A DNA stretch of 64,000 bases, from NCBI RefSeq assembly GCF_002258315.1, contig NZ_NOYD01000046.1:197638-261637 (forward strand). Direction: 5' to 3'. The stretch is from Rhodococcus sp. 06-462-5 (GTDB lineage Bacteria; Actinomycetota; Actinomycetes; Mycobacteriales; Mycobacteriaceae). The notes below the pieces were generated by a model that saw only the letters and a program-made list of their open reading frames with translations, did no database searches and had not been told where the DNA came from. Position numbers and translations under genes: made by a program. Of this stretch, positions 17,115-25,588 are shown piece after piece (within the stretch, counting starts at the first letter, position 1; every line of letters begins with the position of its first letter).

Positions 17115-19289
17115 TCAGAGGTACCGCTCGGTGCGTGAGCGCAGCGACCTCGGTACGACGAAGCGATCGCCGTATCGCGCCCGCAGCTCGTCGGCTCGAT
17201 GCACGAATCCCTGCAGCCCGCCGTCGAACTGATTGACGAACTGCAGCACCCCGCCGGTCCAGGCGGGATAGCCGATGCCGAGGATGGAGCCGATGTTCGC
17301 ATCGGCGACCGTGCGTAGAACTCCTTCGTCCAGGCATGCGACCGAGTCCAGAGACTGTGCGATCAACATGCGATCCATCATGTCCTCGAACGGAATTCCG
17401 TGATCGGGGCGGTGGTAGTGCTCCACCAGGCCCGGCCACAGCCCCGCCTTGGTGCCGTCCTCGGCGTACTCGTAGAAGCCGCGCCCACCCTTGCGGCCGG
17501 GCCGATCGAACTCGTCGACCAGTCGATCGACGAGGGCATACGAGTTCGAGACGATCCACGGTCGACCGTCGGCGCGGGCGGCCTGCGCCATGCCCTCACG
17601 GATGTGCCGGGACAGGGTCAACGAGATCTCGTCCATCAGTGCGAGCGCACCGGACGGGTACCCGGCCTGGAGCGCAGCCTGCTCGACGGTGGCGGGGTGC
17701 ACGCCCTCGGCCACCAACGAGATCGCCTCGTCCATGAATCGGCCGATGACGCGGGTGGTGAAGAAGCCGTGACTGTCTCCGACGACGATCGGCGTCTTGC
17801 CGATCAGCCGGACGAAGTCGAACGCGCGAGCCAGAGCGGAGTCGCTTGTGTGTTCTCCCACAAGGATTTCCACCAACGGCATCTTGTCCACTGGGGAGAA
17901 GAAGTGAGTGCCGATGAAGTCCGAGGTGCGTGAGACTCCCGTCGACAGCTCGGTGATGGGCAGGGTCGAGGTGTTCGAGCACAGCAATGCGTCGGCGGTC
18001 AGATACTTGTCGACGGCCTCGAATGCACCCTGTTTGACGGCGGGATCCTCGAACACGGCCTCGACGACCAGATCGCACCCCTCGGCATCGGCCGCGTCGG
18101 AACTGGGTGTGATCAGTGCGAGCACCGCATCGGCGTCGGCCTGGGTCGTGCGCCCCTTCGCGACGGCCTTGCCGAGAATCGAACGCGCGTAATCCTTTCC
18201 ACGCTCCGCAGATTCGATCGAGACATCACGCAGTACGACGGGGACCTCGGCCGAAGCGACAACGTAGGCGATGGCGGCACCCATCATCCCGGCTCCGATC
18301 ACCAGCACCTTCTCGGGTACCCGGTGCGGTTCGGCGCTCGGACGAGAGCCGCCCTTGTTGATGGATCCGAGATCGAAGAACATCGATTGGATCAGATTGC
18401 CCGAGACCGGACCGCAGGCGAGTGCCGTGCAGTGTCGGGTTTCCACGAGCGATGCCGACTCGAAGTCGAGCACCGATCCCTCCACGGCCGCAGCAACCAC
18501 CGCGATCGGAGCCGGCATGGGTGCACCCTTGACCTGCTTGCGTACCGTGGCTGCGAAGGCAGGGAGCTGCGCAGCCAACGCGGGTGAGGCCGCGGTGCCG
18601 CCGGGGATCCTGAATCCCTTCTTGTCCCAGGGCTGTACTGCGTCGGGATTCGCTGCTATCCACGCACGGGCTGCCGCCATCATCTCGTCCTCGGTCTCGA
18701 CGATCCTGTCGATCAGTCCGATCTCGAGTGCCTTGGCCGGCCTGTAGCGTTGTCCCTGGCCCACCACCTGTGTCAGTGCGCCGACGATTCCGAACATCCG
18801 CACCGTTCGGGTGACGCCGCCCGTGCCAGGGAGCAGACCGAGGGTCACCTCGGGAAGGCCGAACCGAGAGTTGCTTCTGTTCAGTGCAATTCGGTGATGG
18901 CAGGCCAGCGCGATCTCGAAGCCGCCACCGAGCGCGGTGCCGCCGAGTGCAGCCACGACAGGCTTGCCCAGCTTTTCGAGCCGACGGAATTTGTCCTTGG
19001 TGAAATCGAGGGCATCGGCGATACGTGCGTGGTCTGCGGGGCCCGCGTCGCGCAACAACTCGAGGTCACCACCGGAGAAGAACGAAGCCTTTCCCGAGGT
19101 GATGATGACGCCGTCGAATGCGTCTCGATTGGCCTCGAGCCAGTCGACGGTCCGACCGAGCGATTCACCGAACGCGGCGTTCATGGTGTTGGCCGACTGC
19201 GTCGGGTCGTCGATCGTCACCACGAGTACGCGGTCGGTGCCGATCTCGCCGGTGATCGTGGAAGTCTTCAGTGCCGCAGAGCTGTTCAT
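17115..19289 (-). CDS. fadB: Bifunctional enoyl-CoA hydratase / 3-hydroxyacyl-CoA dehydrogenase
   Basis: 724 residues from the ATG at 19289, which has a GAGGAAAC ribosome site; a GTG at 19328 overlapping the thiolase stop would add 13 residues. The N-terminal crotonase domain (about 20-250) has the oxyanion segments GKASFFSGGDLELL and LGGTALGGGFE. The C-terminal dehydrogenase has the Rossmann motif GAGMMGAAIAY, the active-site SNTSTLP and the His of FIGTHFFSPVDKMPL. It catalyses steps two and three of beta-oxidation. It is next to the thiolase, its functional partner. Confidence 0.9.
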   Translation of the reverse strand: MNSSAALKTSTITGEIGTDRVLVVTIDDPTQSANTMNAAFGESLGRTVDWLEANRDAFDGVIITSGKASFFSGGDLELLRDAGPADHARIADALDFTKDKFRRLEKLGKPVVAALGGTALGGGFEIALACHHRIALNRSNSRFGLPEVTLGLLPGTGGVTRTVRMFGIVGALTQVVGQGQRYRPAKALEIGLIDRIVETEDEMMAAARAWIAANPDAVQPWDKKGFRIPGGTAASPALAAQLPAFAATVRKQVKGAPMPAPIAVVAAAVEGSVLDFESASLVETRHCTALACGPVSGNLIQSMFFDLGSINKGGSRPSAEPHRVPEKVLVIGAGMMGAAIAYVVASAEVPVVLRDVSIESAERGKDYARSILGKAVAKGRTTQADADAVLALITPSSDAADAEGCDLVVEAVFEDPAVKQGAFEAVDKYLTADALLCSNTSTLPITELSTGVSRTSDFIGTHFFSPVDKMPLVEILVGEHTSDSALARAFDFVRLIGKTPIVVGDSHGFFTTRVIGRFMDEAISLVAEGVHPATVEQAALQAGYPSGALALMDEISLTLSRHIREGMAQAARADGRPWIVSNSYALVDRLVDEFDRPGRKGGRGFYEYAEDGTKAGLWPGLVEHYHRPDHGIPFEDMMDRMLIAQSLDSVACLDEGVLRTVADANIGSILGIGYPAWTGGVLQFVNQFDGGLQGFVHRADELRARYGDRFVVPRSLRSRTERYL

Positions 19290-19324
19290 CGTTTCCTCGG
19301 GTCGTTGTTCGAGCGCGGGGGTGG

Positions 19325-20533
19325 TCACAGGCGCTCGATGATGGTGGCGACGCCCATTCCGGCACCGATGCAGAGCGTGATCAGCGCGTAGCGCGCGCCC
19401 CGGCGTTCGAGCTCGTCGAGAGCCATTCCGGTGAGCATCGCTCCCGTCGCGCCCATCGGGTGGCCCATCGCGATCGCGCCACCGTTGACGTTGATGCGAT
19501 CGTGGTCGACGTCCAGCTTCTTCGCGTAGTTGAGCACCACCGAAGCGAATGCCTCGTTGACCTCGAACACCGCGATGTCGTCGAGAGTGAGCCCCGCTGC
19601 GGCCAATACCTTGTGGGTGGCCGGCACCGGGCCGGTGAGCATCAGCGTGGGGTCCGATCCGGCGACGACTCCGGCCACGACGCGTCCGCGTGGGGTCAAT
19701 CCGCCTGCGCGACCGGCCTCTTCGGAGCCGATCAGCACCATCGCGGTACCGTCGACGATGCCGGAGGAGTTGCCGGCGTGGTGCACGTGATCGATGCGCT
19801 CGACCTCGGTGTACTTCTGCATCGCGACGGCGTCGAACCCGGCGAGCGAACCCATCTGTGCGAACGACGGTTTGAGGGCGGCGAGGTCGGCCGTGGTGGT
19901 CTCGGGGCGCATGATCTCGTCGTGATCGAGCATCAGCCGGCCGTTCGAGTCGAAGACCGGGACGACCGACTTCTCGAAGTGGCCCATCGACCAGGCATGC
20001 GCCGCTCGCTGCTGGCTGCGCACCGCGAAGGCGTCGACCTCGTCGCGGTCGAACCCTTCGATCGTCGCGATGAGGTCTGCACTGACTCCCTGCGGAACGA
20101 AGTAGCTGCCGTAATTGGTCAGTGGGTCACACGGCCACGCGCCGCCGTCCGCCCCGAGCGGGACACGAGACATCGATTCGACGCCGCCGGCCACGATGAG
20201 CCGATCCCAGCCGGACCGAACACGTTGCGCCGCAGTGTTGACGGCCTCGAGACCCGATCCGCAGAAGCGGTTGAGCTGAACGCCGGCGACACTGTCGGGC
20301 AGTCCGGCCCCCATCGCAACGGTGCGGGCGATGTCGCATCCCTGGTCGCCGACCGGGGTGACGACACCGAGCACGACGTCGTCGATCAGGGCGGGATCGA
20401 GCTGCGAGTGTCGAGAGAGCAACGTGGACAACGTGTTCGCGGCCAGATCGACCGGTTTGATGGTGTGCAGTGAGCCGGAGCTCTTACCACGGCCACGTGG
20501 GCTGCGCACTGCGTCGTAGAGGAATGCCTCCAT
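19325..20533 (-). CDS. fadA: Acetyl-CoA C-acyltransferase (thiolase)
   Basis: 402 residues. Nucleophile Cys91 ([11 protein letters not shown]), the catalytic His in [14 protein letters not shown] and the second Cys in TLCIGAGMG are all visible. It releases acetyl-CoA from 3-ketoacyl-CoA in the last step of beta-oxidation. The gene lies 13 bp downstream of the acyl-CoA dehydrogenase gene, and its stop overlaps a possible GTG start of fadB. Confidence 0.9.
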   Translation of the reverse strand: MEAFLYDAVRSPRGRGKSSGSLHTIKPVDLAANTLSTLLSRHSQLDPALIDDVVLGVVTPVGDQGCDIARTVAMGAGLPDSVAGVQLNRFCGSGLEAVNTAAQRVRSGWDRLIVAGGVESMSRVPLGADGGAWPCDPLTNYGSYFVPQGVSADLIATIEGFDRDEVDAFAVRSQQRAAHAWSMGHFEKSVVPVFDSNGRLMLDHDEIMRPETTTADLAALKPSFAQMGSLAGFDAVAMQKYTEVERIDHVHHAGNSSGIVDGTAMVLIGSEEAGRAGGLTPRGRVVAGVVAGSDPTLMLTGPVPATHKVLAAAGLTLDDIAVFEVNEAFASVVLNYAKKLDVDHDRINVNGGAIAMGHPMGATGAMLTGMALDELERRGARYALITLCIGAGMGVATIIERL

Positions 20534-20546
20534 GGTGGTGGCCTTT

Positions 20547-21740
20547 CTAGAGCGAGCGGGAAATGAGGTCTTTCATGACTTCGTTGGCGCCGGCGTAGAT
20601 GCGCGCGATGCGGCCGTCGACGAACATGCGGGCGATGGGGTATTCCTCCATGTAGCCGTACCCACCGAAGAGCTGCAGGCACCGGTCGACCACCTCGAAC
20701 TGTCGGTCGGTGGTCCAGTACTTGACCATCGCGGCCGTGGTGACGTCGAGTGTGCCCGAGATGTGCTGTGCCATGGCGTCGTCGACGAAGGTGCGCACGA
20801 CGCGGCCGATGGTGGCGCATTCGGCGAGCTCGAACTTGGTGTTCTGCAGGTCGAACAGTGTCTTGCCGAACGCGCTGCGCGACTTGGTGTATTCGACTGT
20901 CTGCGCGACGGCGGCGTCGATCATCGCAGCGGCGGCGATGCCGCAGATCAGGCGTTCCTGGGGGAGTTGCTGCATCAACTGCGCGAAGCCGCGACCCTCT
21001 TGACTTTCCTGGTCGTTCCTGCCGGCTCCACTCCCGCCCCCGAGGAGGTTCGTGGCAGGGATGCGGAGGCCGTCGAAGGTGAGTTCGGCTGTGTCCTGGC
21101 CCTTCTGGCCGATCTTGTGCAGCACGCGCCCGCGGTGGAAGCCGTCGGTGTCGTCGGAGACCTCGGCGACGAGCAGTGACAGTCCCCGGGCTCCGGCGGA
21201 CGGATCGGTCTTGGCGGCGATGATGATCAGATCGCAGTGAGCTCCGTTGGAGATGAACGTCTTTCCGCCGGTCACGACGTAGTCGTCGCCGTCGCGCACT
21301 GCACGGGTGGTGATGCCCTGCAGATCCGAGCCGGTGCCCGGTTCGGTCATGGCGATGGCACCGATCCACTCTCCCGAGCAAAGCTTCGGCAGCCACTGCT
21401 GCTTCTTCTCCTCGGACGCGTAGGCCAGGATGTAGTGCGGAACGATGCCGCTGTGCACGCCGAGCTGCATGGCCGAGTCACCCGAGCGGACCTGTTCTTC
21501 GAACAGCACCGCCTCGTGACGGAAGTCGCCGCCGCCTCCGCCGTACTGCTCGGGTACCGACATGCCGAGCAGTCCGAGGCTGCCCGCGGTGCGGTAGACC
21601 TCGCGGCTGGGGCGTCCGGCTGCCGCGAATTCCTCGCGGTGCGGCGCGACCTCCTTCTCGAAGAATCCTCGGGCGAGCTGTCGCACGTCGGCGAGCTCGG
21701 TAGCGAGGTCGCCGGAGGTGCGGTCTGCGAGTGCAGTCAT
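20547..21740 (-). CDS. Acyl-CoA dehydrogenase
   Basis: 397 residues with the usual FAD motifs ([13 protein letters not shown], and [13 protein letters not shown] near the end) and catalytic base Glu387 in YAGANEV. It makes the trans-2-enoyl-CoA that FadB consumes and is the first gene of the acyl-CoA dehydrogenase, thiolase, FadB unit. Oddity: before the normal [17 protein letters not shown] block there is an extra Gly/Ser/Asn-rich segment ([16 protein letters not shown]) of about 14 residues that most family members lack. Confidence 0.88.
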   Translation of the reverse strand: MTALADRTSGDLATELADVRQLARGFFEKEVAPHREEFAAAGRPSREVYRTAGSLGLLGMSVPEQYGGGGGDFRHEAVLFEEQVRSGDSAMQLGVHSGIVPHYILAYASEEKKQQWLPKLCSGEWIGAIAMTEPGTGSDLQGITTRAVRDGDDYVVTGGKTFISNGAHCDLIIIAAKTDPSAGARGLSLLVAEVSDDTDGFHRGRVLHKIGQKGQDTAELTFDGLRIPATNLLGGGSGAGRNDQESQEGRGFAQLMQQLPQERLICGIAAAAMIDAAVAQTVEYTKSRSAFGKTLFDLQNTKFELAECATIGRVVRTFVDDAMAQHISGTLDVTTAAMVKYWTTDRQFEVVDRCLQLFGGYGYMEEYPIARMFVDGRIARIYAGANEVMKDLISRSL

Positions 21741-21775
21741 GGTGGGTCCTTGGCTCGAAGCGCATCCGTGGTTTG

Positions 21776-21790
21776 TTGGCGCTGTGCCAA
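21776..21790. promoter_or_regulatory. 15-bp operator copy B, before the acyl-CoA dehydrogenase gene
   Basis: TTGGCGC-T-GTGCCAA, a palindrome with one mismatch, 36 bp upstream of the acyl-CoA dehydrogenase start. It matches copy A at 16389-16403 in 13 of 15 bases and in the flanking TTG and CAAT bases. It links both transcripts of the fad cluster to one regulator. Confidence 0.68.
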
Positions 21791-21842
21791 TTATGATGGC
21801 GCGACGGTGTCGTGGATGTCAACCAAGGGTGCTGCCCGAGCT

Positions 21843-21902
21843 GCCGAACTCGAAGTTATGGACGGATTCGGGTCAGAATTCATCCATAACTTCGAGCTCG
21901 GC
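21843..21902. repeat. 60-bp dispersed hairpin element, copy 1
   Basis: The left arm GCCGAACTCGAAGTTATGGA (21843-21862) pairs with 21883-21902 with one mismatch, across a 20-base centre that can extend the stem (GGATTC against GAATTC). It lies between the 3' end of the GntR gene and the acyl-CoA dehydrogenase promoter. The same element, with identical arm and centre lengths, recurs at 27093-27152. There is no T-run, so it is either a factor-independent-like terminator of the actinobacterial type or a mobile intergenic repeat. Confidence 0.75.
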
Positions 21903-21912
21903 GGGGAGTTCT

Positions 21913-22611
21913 CTAGCCGTCGACCGAGCGCAGCAGCGCCACGTCCGAGACGAGTCGGATGTGGTCGGCCATTGCCCGTCCTGCCTCGGCCGGATCCTGA
22001 TTGCGGACGGCCTCGGCGATGCGGCGATGATGCTCGAGCGAGGCCTGGGGGCGGTTGGACTGCGACAGCGACTCGATGCGGGTCTCGCGAATCAGCTCGG
22101 CGATTTCGCCCATCAGGCGAGCGAGCAGCGGTGAGTGCGCGGCCTCGGTGATGGCGTGATGGAACAACTCGTCGCCGGAGTCTCCTCGATCGCCGTCGGT
22201 GATCTCGGTGGCCATCACGGACACGGCGTGGTCGATGGCCGCCATCTCGTCGTCGCTGCGACGCGTTGCGGCCAGTTCGGCGAGCTTGACCTCGAGTGCC
22301 TCACGGGCCTCGATCACTTCGGGAAGACGGTCGGCGTGTTCGCGCAGGGCGCGAATTGCCATGTCTCCCACGGGTCGTCGCACGAGCACTGCGCCGTCGC
22401 CGTGCCGGACCGACAGGATGCCCTGCACTTCGAGGGCGACGAGGGCCTGACTCAGCGATGCACGGCTGACTCCCAGATGCCCGGCCAGTTCACGCTCGGG
22501 GGGAAGTCGATCGCCAGGGTTCATATCGCGGTCGGCGATGTGCCTGCACAGCTGTTCGACGATGACCTCGTACAGCCGTGGTCGGGTCACGGGGCGAATT
22601 TGCTCAGCCAC
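21913..22611 (-). CDS. GntR-family (FadR/FCD type) transcriptional regulator
   Basis: 232 residues. The N-terminal winged helix (LPPERELAGHLGVSRASLSQAL, split at about 36-57) is followed by an FCD ligand domain with candidate metal-binding acidic and His residues (DELFHHAITEAAHS, MADHIRLV). It is divergent from the MatC-type carrier gene and probably controls that gene and the CoA transferase operon in response to an organic acid or its CoA ester, as MatR-type regulators do. Confidence 0.85.
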   Translation of the reverse strand: MAEQIRPVTRPRLYEVIVEQLCRHIADRDMNPGDRLPPERELAGHLGVSRASLSQALVALEVQGILSVRHGDGAVLVRRPVGDMAIRALREHADRLPEVIEAREALEVKLAELAATRRSDDEMAAIDHAVSVMATEITDGDRGDSGDELFHHAITEAAHSPLLARLMGEIAELIRETRIESLSQSNRPQASLEHHRRIAEAVRNQDPAEAGRAMADHIRLVSDVALLRSVDG

Positions 22612-22712
22612 TGTGTCACTCGCTCTCTGTTCCTCTGGACCTCCACCCTAGCCGCCGTCGCAGCAGTAACGGCAGACACAGTTGGGGTTGACAAGTGATC
22701 CACTTCACTGGT

Positions 22713-22753
22713 TGAGTCCCTATTGACTCAGTGGCCAGTCCAATTAGCCACTG
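22713..22753. promoter_or_regulatory. Two inverted repeats in the GntR/carrier divergent promoter
   Basis: TGAGTC-CCTATT-GACTCA (22713-22730) and CAGTGGC, 11 bases, GCCACTG (22729-22753) are perfect inverted repeats sharing two bases. Both lie between the GntR gene and the carrier gene. The sequences GTCCAAT and GCCACTGG inside the second recur before the CoA transferase gene (24298-24327), which suggests that GntR binds at both. Confidence 0.58.
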
Positions 22754-22805
22754 GAGATCCTGGGCGACCGCCCGGGTGAGACCACAGACGGACCGGAGAC
22801 CTTCG

Positions 22806-24176
22806 ATGTCGACCGAGTTGATACCCATCCTTGCGCTCGTCGTCATGTTCCTCGCCGCAACCGTGTTCCCCGTGAACATGGGCGCGTTGGGGTTCGTGGC
22901 AGCGTTCTTCGTCGGAACACTTGCCGTGGGCATGGGTGCCGACGACATCATTGCCGGCTTCCCGAGCAGCCTGTTCCTCACGCTCGTCGGAATCACCTAC
23001 CTGTTCGCCATCGCGCAGAACAACGGCACGGTGGACCTGCTGGTTCGCGGAGCCGTTCGGCTCGTCGGAGGCCGGGTGGCGCTCATCCCCTGGGTGATGT
23101 TCGGTATCACCGGCGTCCTGACCTCCATCGGGGCGCTCGGTCCGGCCGCGGTGGCCATCGTTGCCCCGATCGCCCTCGGCTTTGCCGCGCGCTACAAGAT
23201 CAACGCCCTGCTCATGGGCATGATGGTCATCCACGGCGCGCAGGCAGGCGGATTCTCACCCATCAGCATCTACGGCGTCACGGTCAACAACATCGCCGCC
23301 AATGCAGGCCTGGTCAACAGTCCACTCACACTCTTCCTCGGCAGCTTGTTCTTCAACGCCGCAATCGGCGCGCTGCTGTTCATGTTCCTCGGTGGCCGCT
23401 CCCTCATCGGACGCAGCGTGCACGACGAGGACGGCACTCGTCCCGACGGTGACACCGGTGGAGTCGGCGGTTCGGGTTCGCGAACGGTCATGCGCGGCTT
23501 CGGGGCGTCGACGCCTCGTCCCTCCGGTCAGACGGTCACGGTCGAGAACGCACCGCCCCTGGCCACCGCGGTCAAGGCCATCACCTTCGACCAGATTCTC
23601 ACGCTCGTCGGCCTCGCCTCGCTGGCTCTGTTCGCGCTAGTGCTCGACCTCGACGTCGGCTTCATCGCGATGACGGTGGCCGTGATCCTCGCTCTCGCAT
23701 CGCCCAAGGCGCAGAAGGGCGCGATCAACCAGATCAGTTGGTCGACGGTGCTGCTCATCGGTGGTGTGCTCACGTTCGTCGGCGTGCTGCAGGAAGCCGG
23801 AACCGTCGAATACGTCGGCGATTCGGTCGCCAACATCGGCATCCCGCTCCTGGTGGCGCTGCTGCTCTGCTACATCGGTGCCATCGTCTCGGCCTTCGCG
23901 TCGTCCACCGCGATCCTCGGCGTCACCATTCCGCTTGCTGTTCCGTTCCTGCTCGCCGGTGAAGTAGGGGCCATCGGAGTCATCGTGGCTCTGTCCATCG
24001 CTTCGACCATCGTCGACGTCAGCCCGTTCTCCACCAACGGAGCCCTGGTGCTCGCCAACGCCCAGGACATCGACCGGGATGTGTTCTACAAGCAGATCCT
24101 CAAATACAGCGCCCTGGTCGTGGTCATCGGTCCGCTGATCGCCTGGGGATTGCTGGTGGTACCCGGCTGGATGTAG
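22806..24176 (+). CDS. MatC-type dicarboxylate (malonate-like) carrier
   Basis: 456 residues, about 11-12 membrane segments, with the MatC N-terminal pattern (ALVVMFLAATVFPVNMGALG, GFPSSLFLTLVGITYLF) and a hydrophilic Gly-rich loop at about 205-255. MatC family members import malonate or related dicarboxylates. The ATG at 22806 is preceded by GGAG and avoids a longer N-terminus that would run into the palindromes. A strong hairpin follows the gene. The real substrate is open because the downstream enzymes are not those of the classical mat operon. Confidence 0.8.
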   Translation: MSTELIPILALVVMFLAATVFPVNMGALGFVAAFFVGTLAVGMGADDIIAGFPSSLFLTLVGITYLFAIAQNNGTVDLLVRGAVRLVGGRVALIPWVMFGITGVLTSIGALGPAAVAIVAPIALGFAARYKINALLMGMMVIHGAQAGGFSPISIYGVTVNNIAANAGLVNSPLTLFLGSLFFNAAIGALLFMFLGGRSLIGRSVHDEDGTRPDGDTGGVGGSGSRTVMRGFGASTPRPSGQTVTVENAPPLATAVKAITFDQILTLVGLASLALFALVLDLDVGFIAMTVAVILALASPKAQKGAINQISWSTVLLIGGVLTFVGVLQEAGTVEYVGDSVANIGIPLLVALLLCYIGAIVSAFASSTAILGVTIPLAVPFLLAGEVGAIGVIVALSIASTIVDVSPFSTNGALVLANAQDIDRDVFYKQILKYSALVVVIGPLIAWGLLVVPGWM

Positions 24177-24205
24177 CCGTACGGCAGCTCGACTTCCCTG
24201 ATCGA

Positions 24206-24240
24206 TGATGGCGGCACGTGTACTCGGCGTGCCGCCATCA
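24206..24240. terminator. Strong hairpin after the carrier gene
   Basis: TGATGGCGGCAC (24206-24217) pairs perfectly with GTGCCGCCATCA (24229-24240) around an 11-base loop, 29 bp after the carrier stop codon. The stem is G+C-rich, with no clear T-run. It separates the carrier from the CoA transferase operon. Confidence 0.7.
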
Positions 24241-24300
24241 CGCGTCTGAGCTGAGCAAAGGCCCGTAAATCGTTACTTGACTTCTCCGTGGTTCGCTGGT

Positions 24301-24327
24301 CCAATGGAATTGGCTAGGCCACTGGCC
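24301..24327. promoter_or_regulatory. Candidate GntR operator before the CoA transferase gene
   Basis: CCAAT-GGA-ATTGG (24301-24313) and GGCC-ACT-GGCC (24317-24327) lie side by side 60-90 bp before the CoA transferase start. A possible -35 element TTGACT sits at 24277-24282. The bases GTCCAAT and GCCACTGG also occur in the GntR divergent region at 22729-22754. Confidence 0.5.
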
Positions 24328-24388
24328 CAGTAATCCAATCGGACTTCGGGTCCGGCTCCCACCTCGCTTCGACGTAAGGATCAATTCG

Positions 24389-25588
24389 ATGCCCCTCAAC
24401 ACGACAGGCAGAACCGGACCGCTCGAAGGCACCGTGGTGGTCGATCTGACCCGCGCCTTGGCCGGTCCGCACGCGGCGATGATGCTCGGCGACCTCGGCG
24501 CGGACATCATCAAGGTCGAGACCCCCAAGGGCGGCGACGACACCCGGGTCTGGGGTCCCCCCTTCGTCACTCCGCGCGATGCCGAACGTGAGTCGACGTA
24601 CTTCCTCTCGGCCAACCGCAACAAGCGGTCCATCGCACTCGATCTCAAGACCGACGACGGCCGAGAAGCGTTGGAGCACATGATCGAACGAGCAGACGTG
24701 CTGCTCGAGAACTTCCGCACCGGAGTGCTCGACCGCCTCGGCTTCTCGCCGGAGCGCATCGCCGAGATCAACCCGCGCACGGTCGTGCTGTCGATCAGCG
24801 GATTCGGCTACGACGGACCCGAGGGCGGCCGCTCCGGTTACGACCAGATCGCCCAGGGTGAGGCCGGATTGATGTCGTTCACCGGCTCCGGTCCCGAGGA
24901 CGTCCAGCGCGTCGGAGTTCCCATTGCAGACCTGCTGGCCGGAATGTACGGAGCCTTCGGCGTTCTCGCCGCACTACGTGAACGCGACCGCACCGGACGC
25001 GGCAAGGTCGTCCGCACCTCCCTGCTTGCCAGCGTCGTCGGAGTGCATGCCTTCCAGGGCACCAAGTGGACCGTCGCCGGCGAGGTCGGCGCGGCTCAGG
25101 GCAACCATCACCCGTCGATCTGCCCGTACGGATTGTTTCCGACATCGGATGGCGCAGTGCAGATCTCCGTGGGCAGCGAGGGCCTGTGGCATCGCTTCTG
25201 TGAGGGCTTCGGTATCGACCCCGATCTCGAAGGCATGGCCACCAACCCGCAGCGCGTCGACAGTCGCGACGACGTCATCGAGCTCGTCTCCAAGATCTTC
25301 CGCACCTACGAGACCGAGCCGCTCCTGACTCTCCTCGACGAGATCGGTGTTCCCGCAGGCAAAGTGCGAAATGTACAGGAAGTGTACGAGTGGGAGCAGA
25401 CCAAATCTCAAGGCCTGCTGGTGGACGTCGAGCACGCGACTCTCGGCACGGTCACTCTGCCGGGGCCGCCGCTGCGCTTCTTCGAATCCGACGGCACCGA
25501 AGTCACCGAAACCAATCACCTGGCACCACCGGTACTGGGTGCCGACGACGAACTCGTCCGCGACTGGCTGAAAGAAGCGATCCGATGA
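24389..25588 (+). CDS. CaiB/BaiF family (class III) CoA transferase
   Basis: 399 residues. The N-terminus has VVVDLTRALAGPHAAMMLGDLGADIIKVE, read as the family signature at about 15-45. The catalytic Asp is expected in GVPIADLLAGMYG. The family moves CoA from a donor thioester to a carboxylate. Here it would activate the acid brought in by the MatC-type carrier. Its stop overlaps the start of the carboxyltransferase gene (ATGA, 25585-25588), so the two products are made together. Confidence 0.87.
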   Translation: MPLNTTGRTGPLEGTVVVDLTRALAGPHAAMMLGDLGADIIKVETPKGGDDTRVWGPPFVTPRDAERESTYFLSANRNKRSIALDLKTDDGREALEHMIERADVLLENFRTGVLDRLGFSPERIAEINPRTVVLSISGFGYDGPEGGRSGYDQIAQGEAGLMSFTGSGPEDVQRVGVPIADLLAGMYGAFGVLAALRERDRTGRGKVVRTSLLASVVGVHAFQGTKWTVAGEVGAAQGNHHPSICPYGLFPTSDGAVQISVGSEGLWHRFCEGFGIDPDLEGMATNPQRVDSRDDVIELVSKIFRTYETEPLLTLLDEIGVPAGKVRNVQEVYEWEQTKSQGLLVDVEHATLGTVTLPGPPLRFFESDGTEVTETNHLAPPVLGADDELVRDWLKEAIR

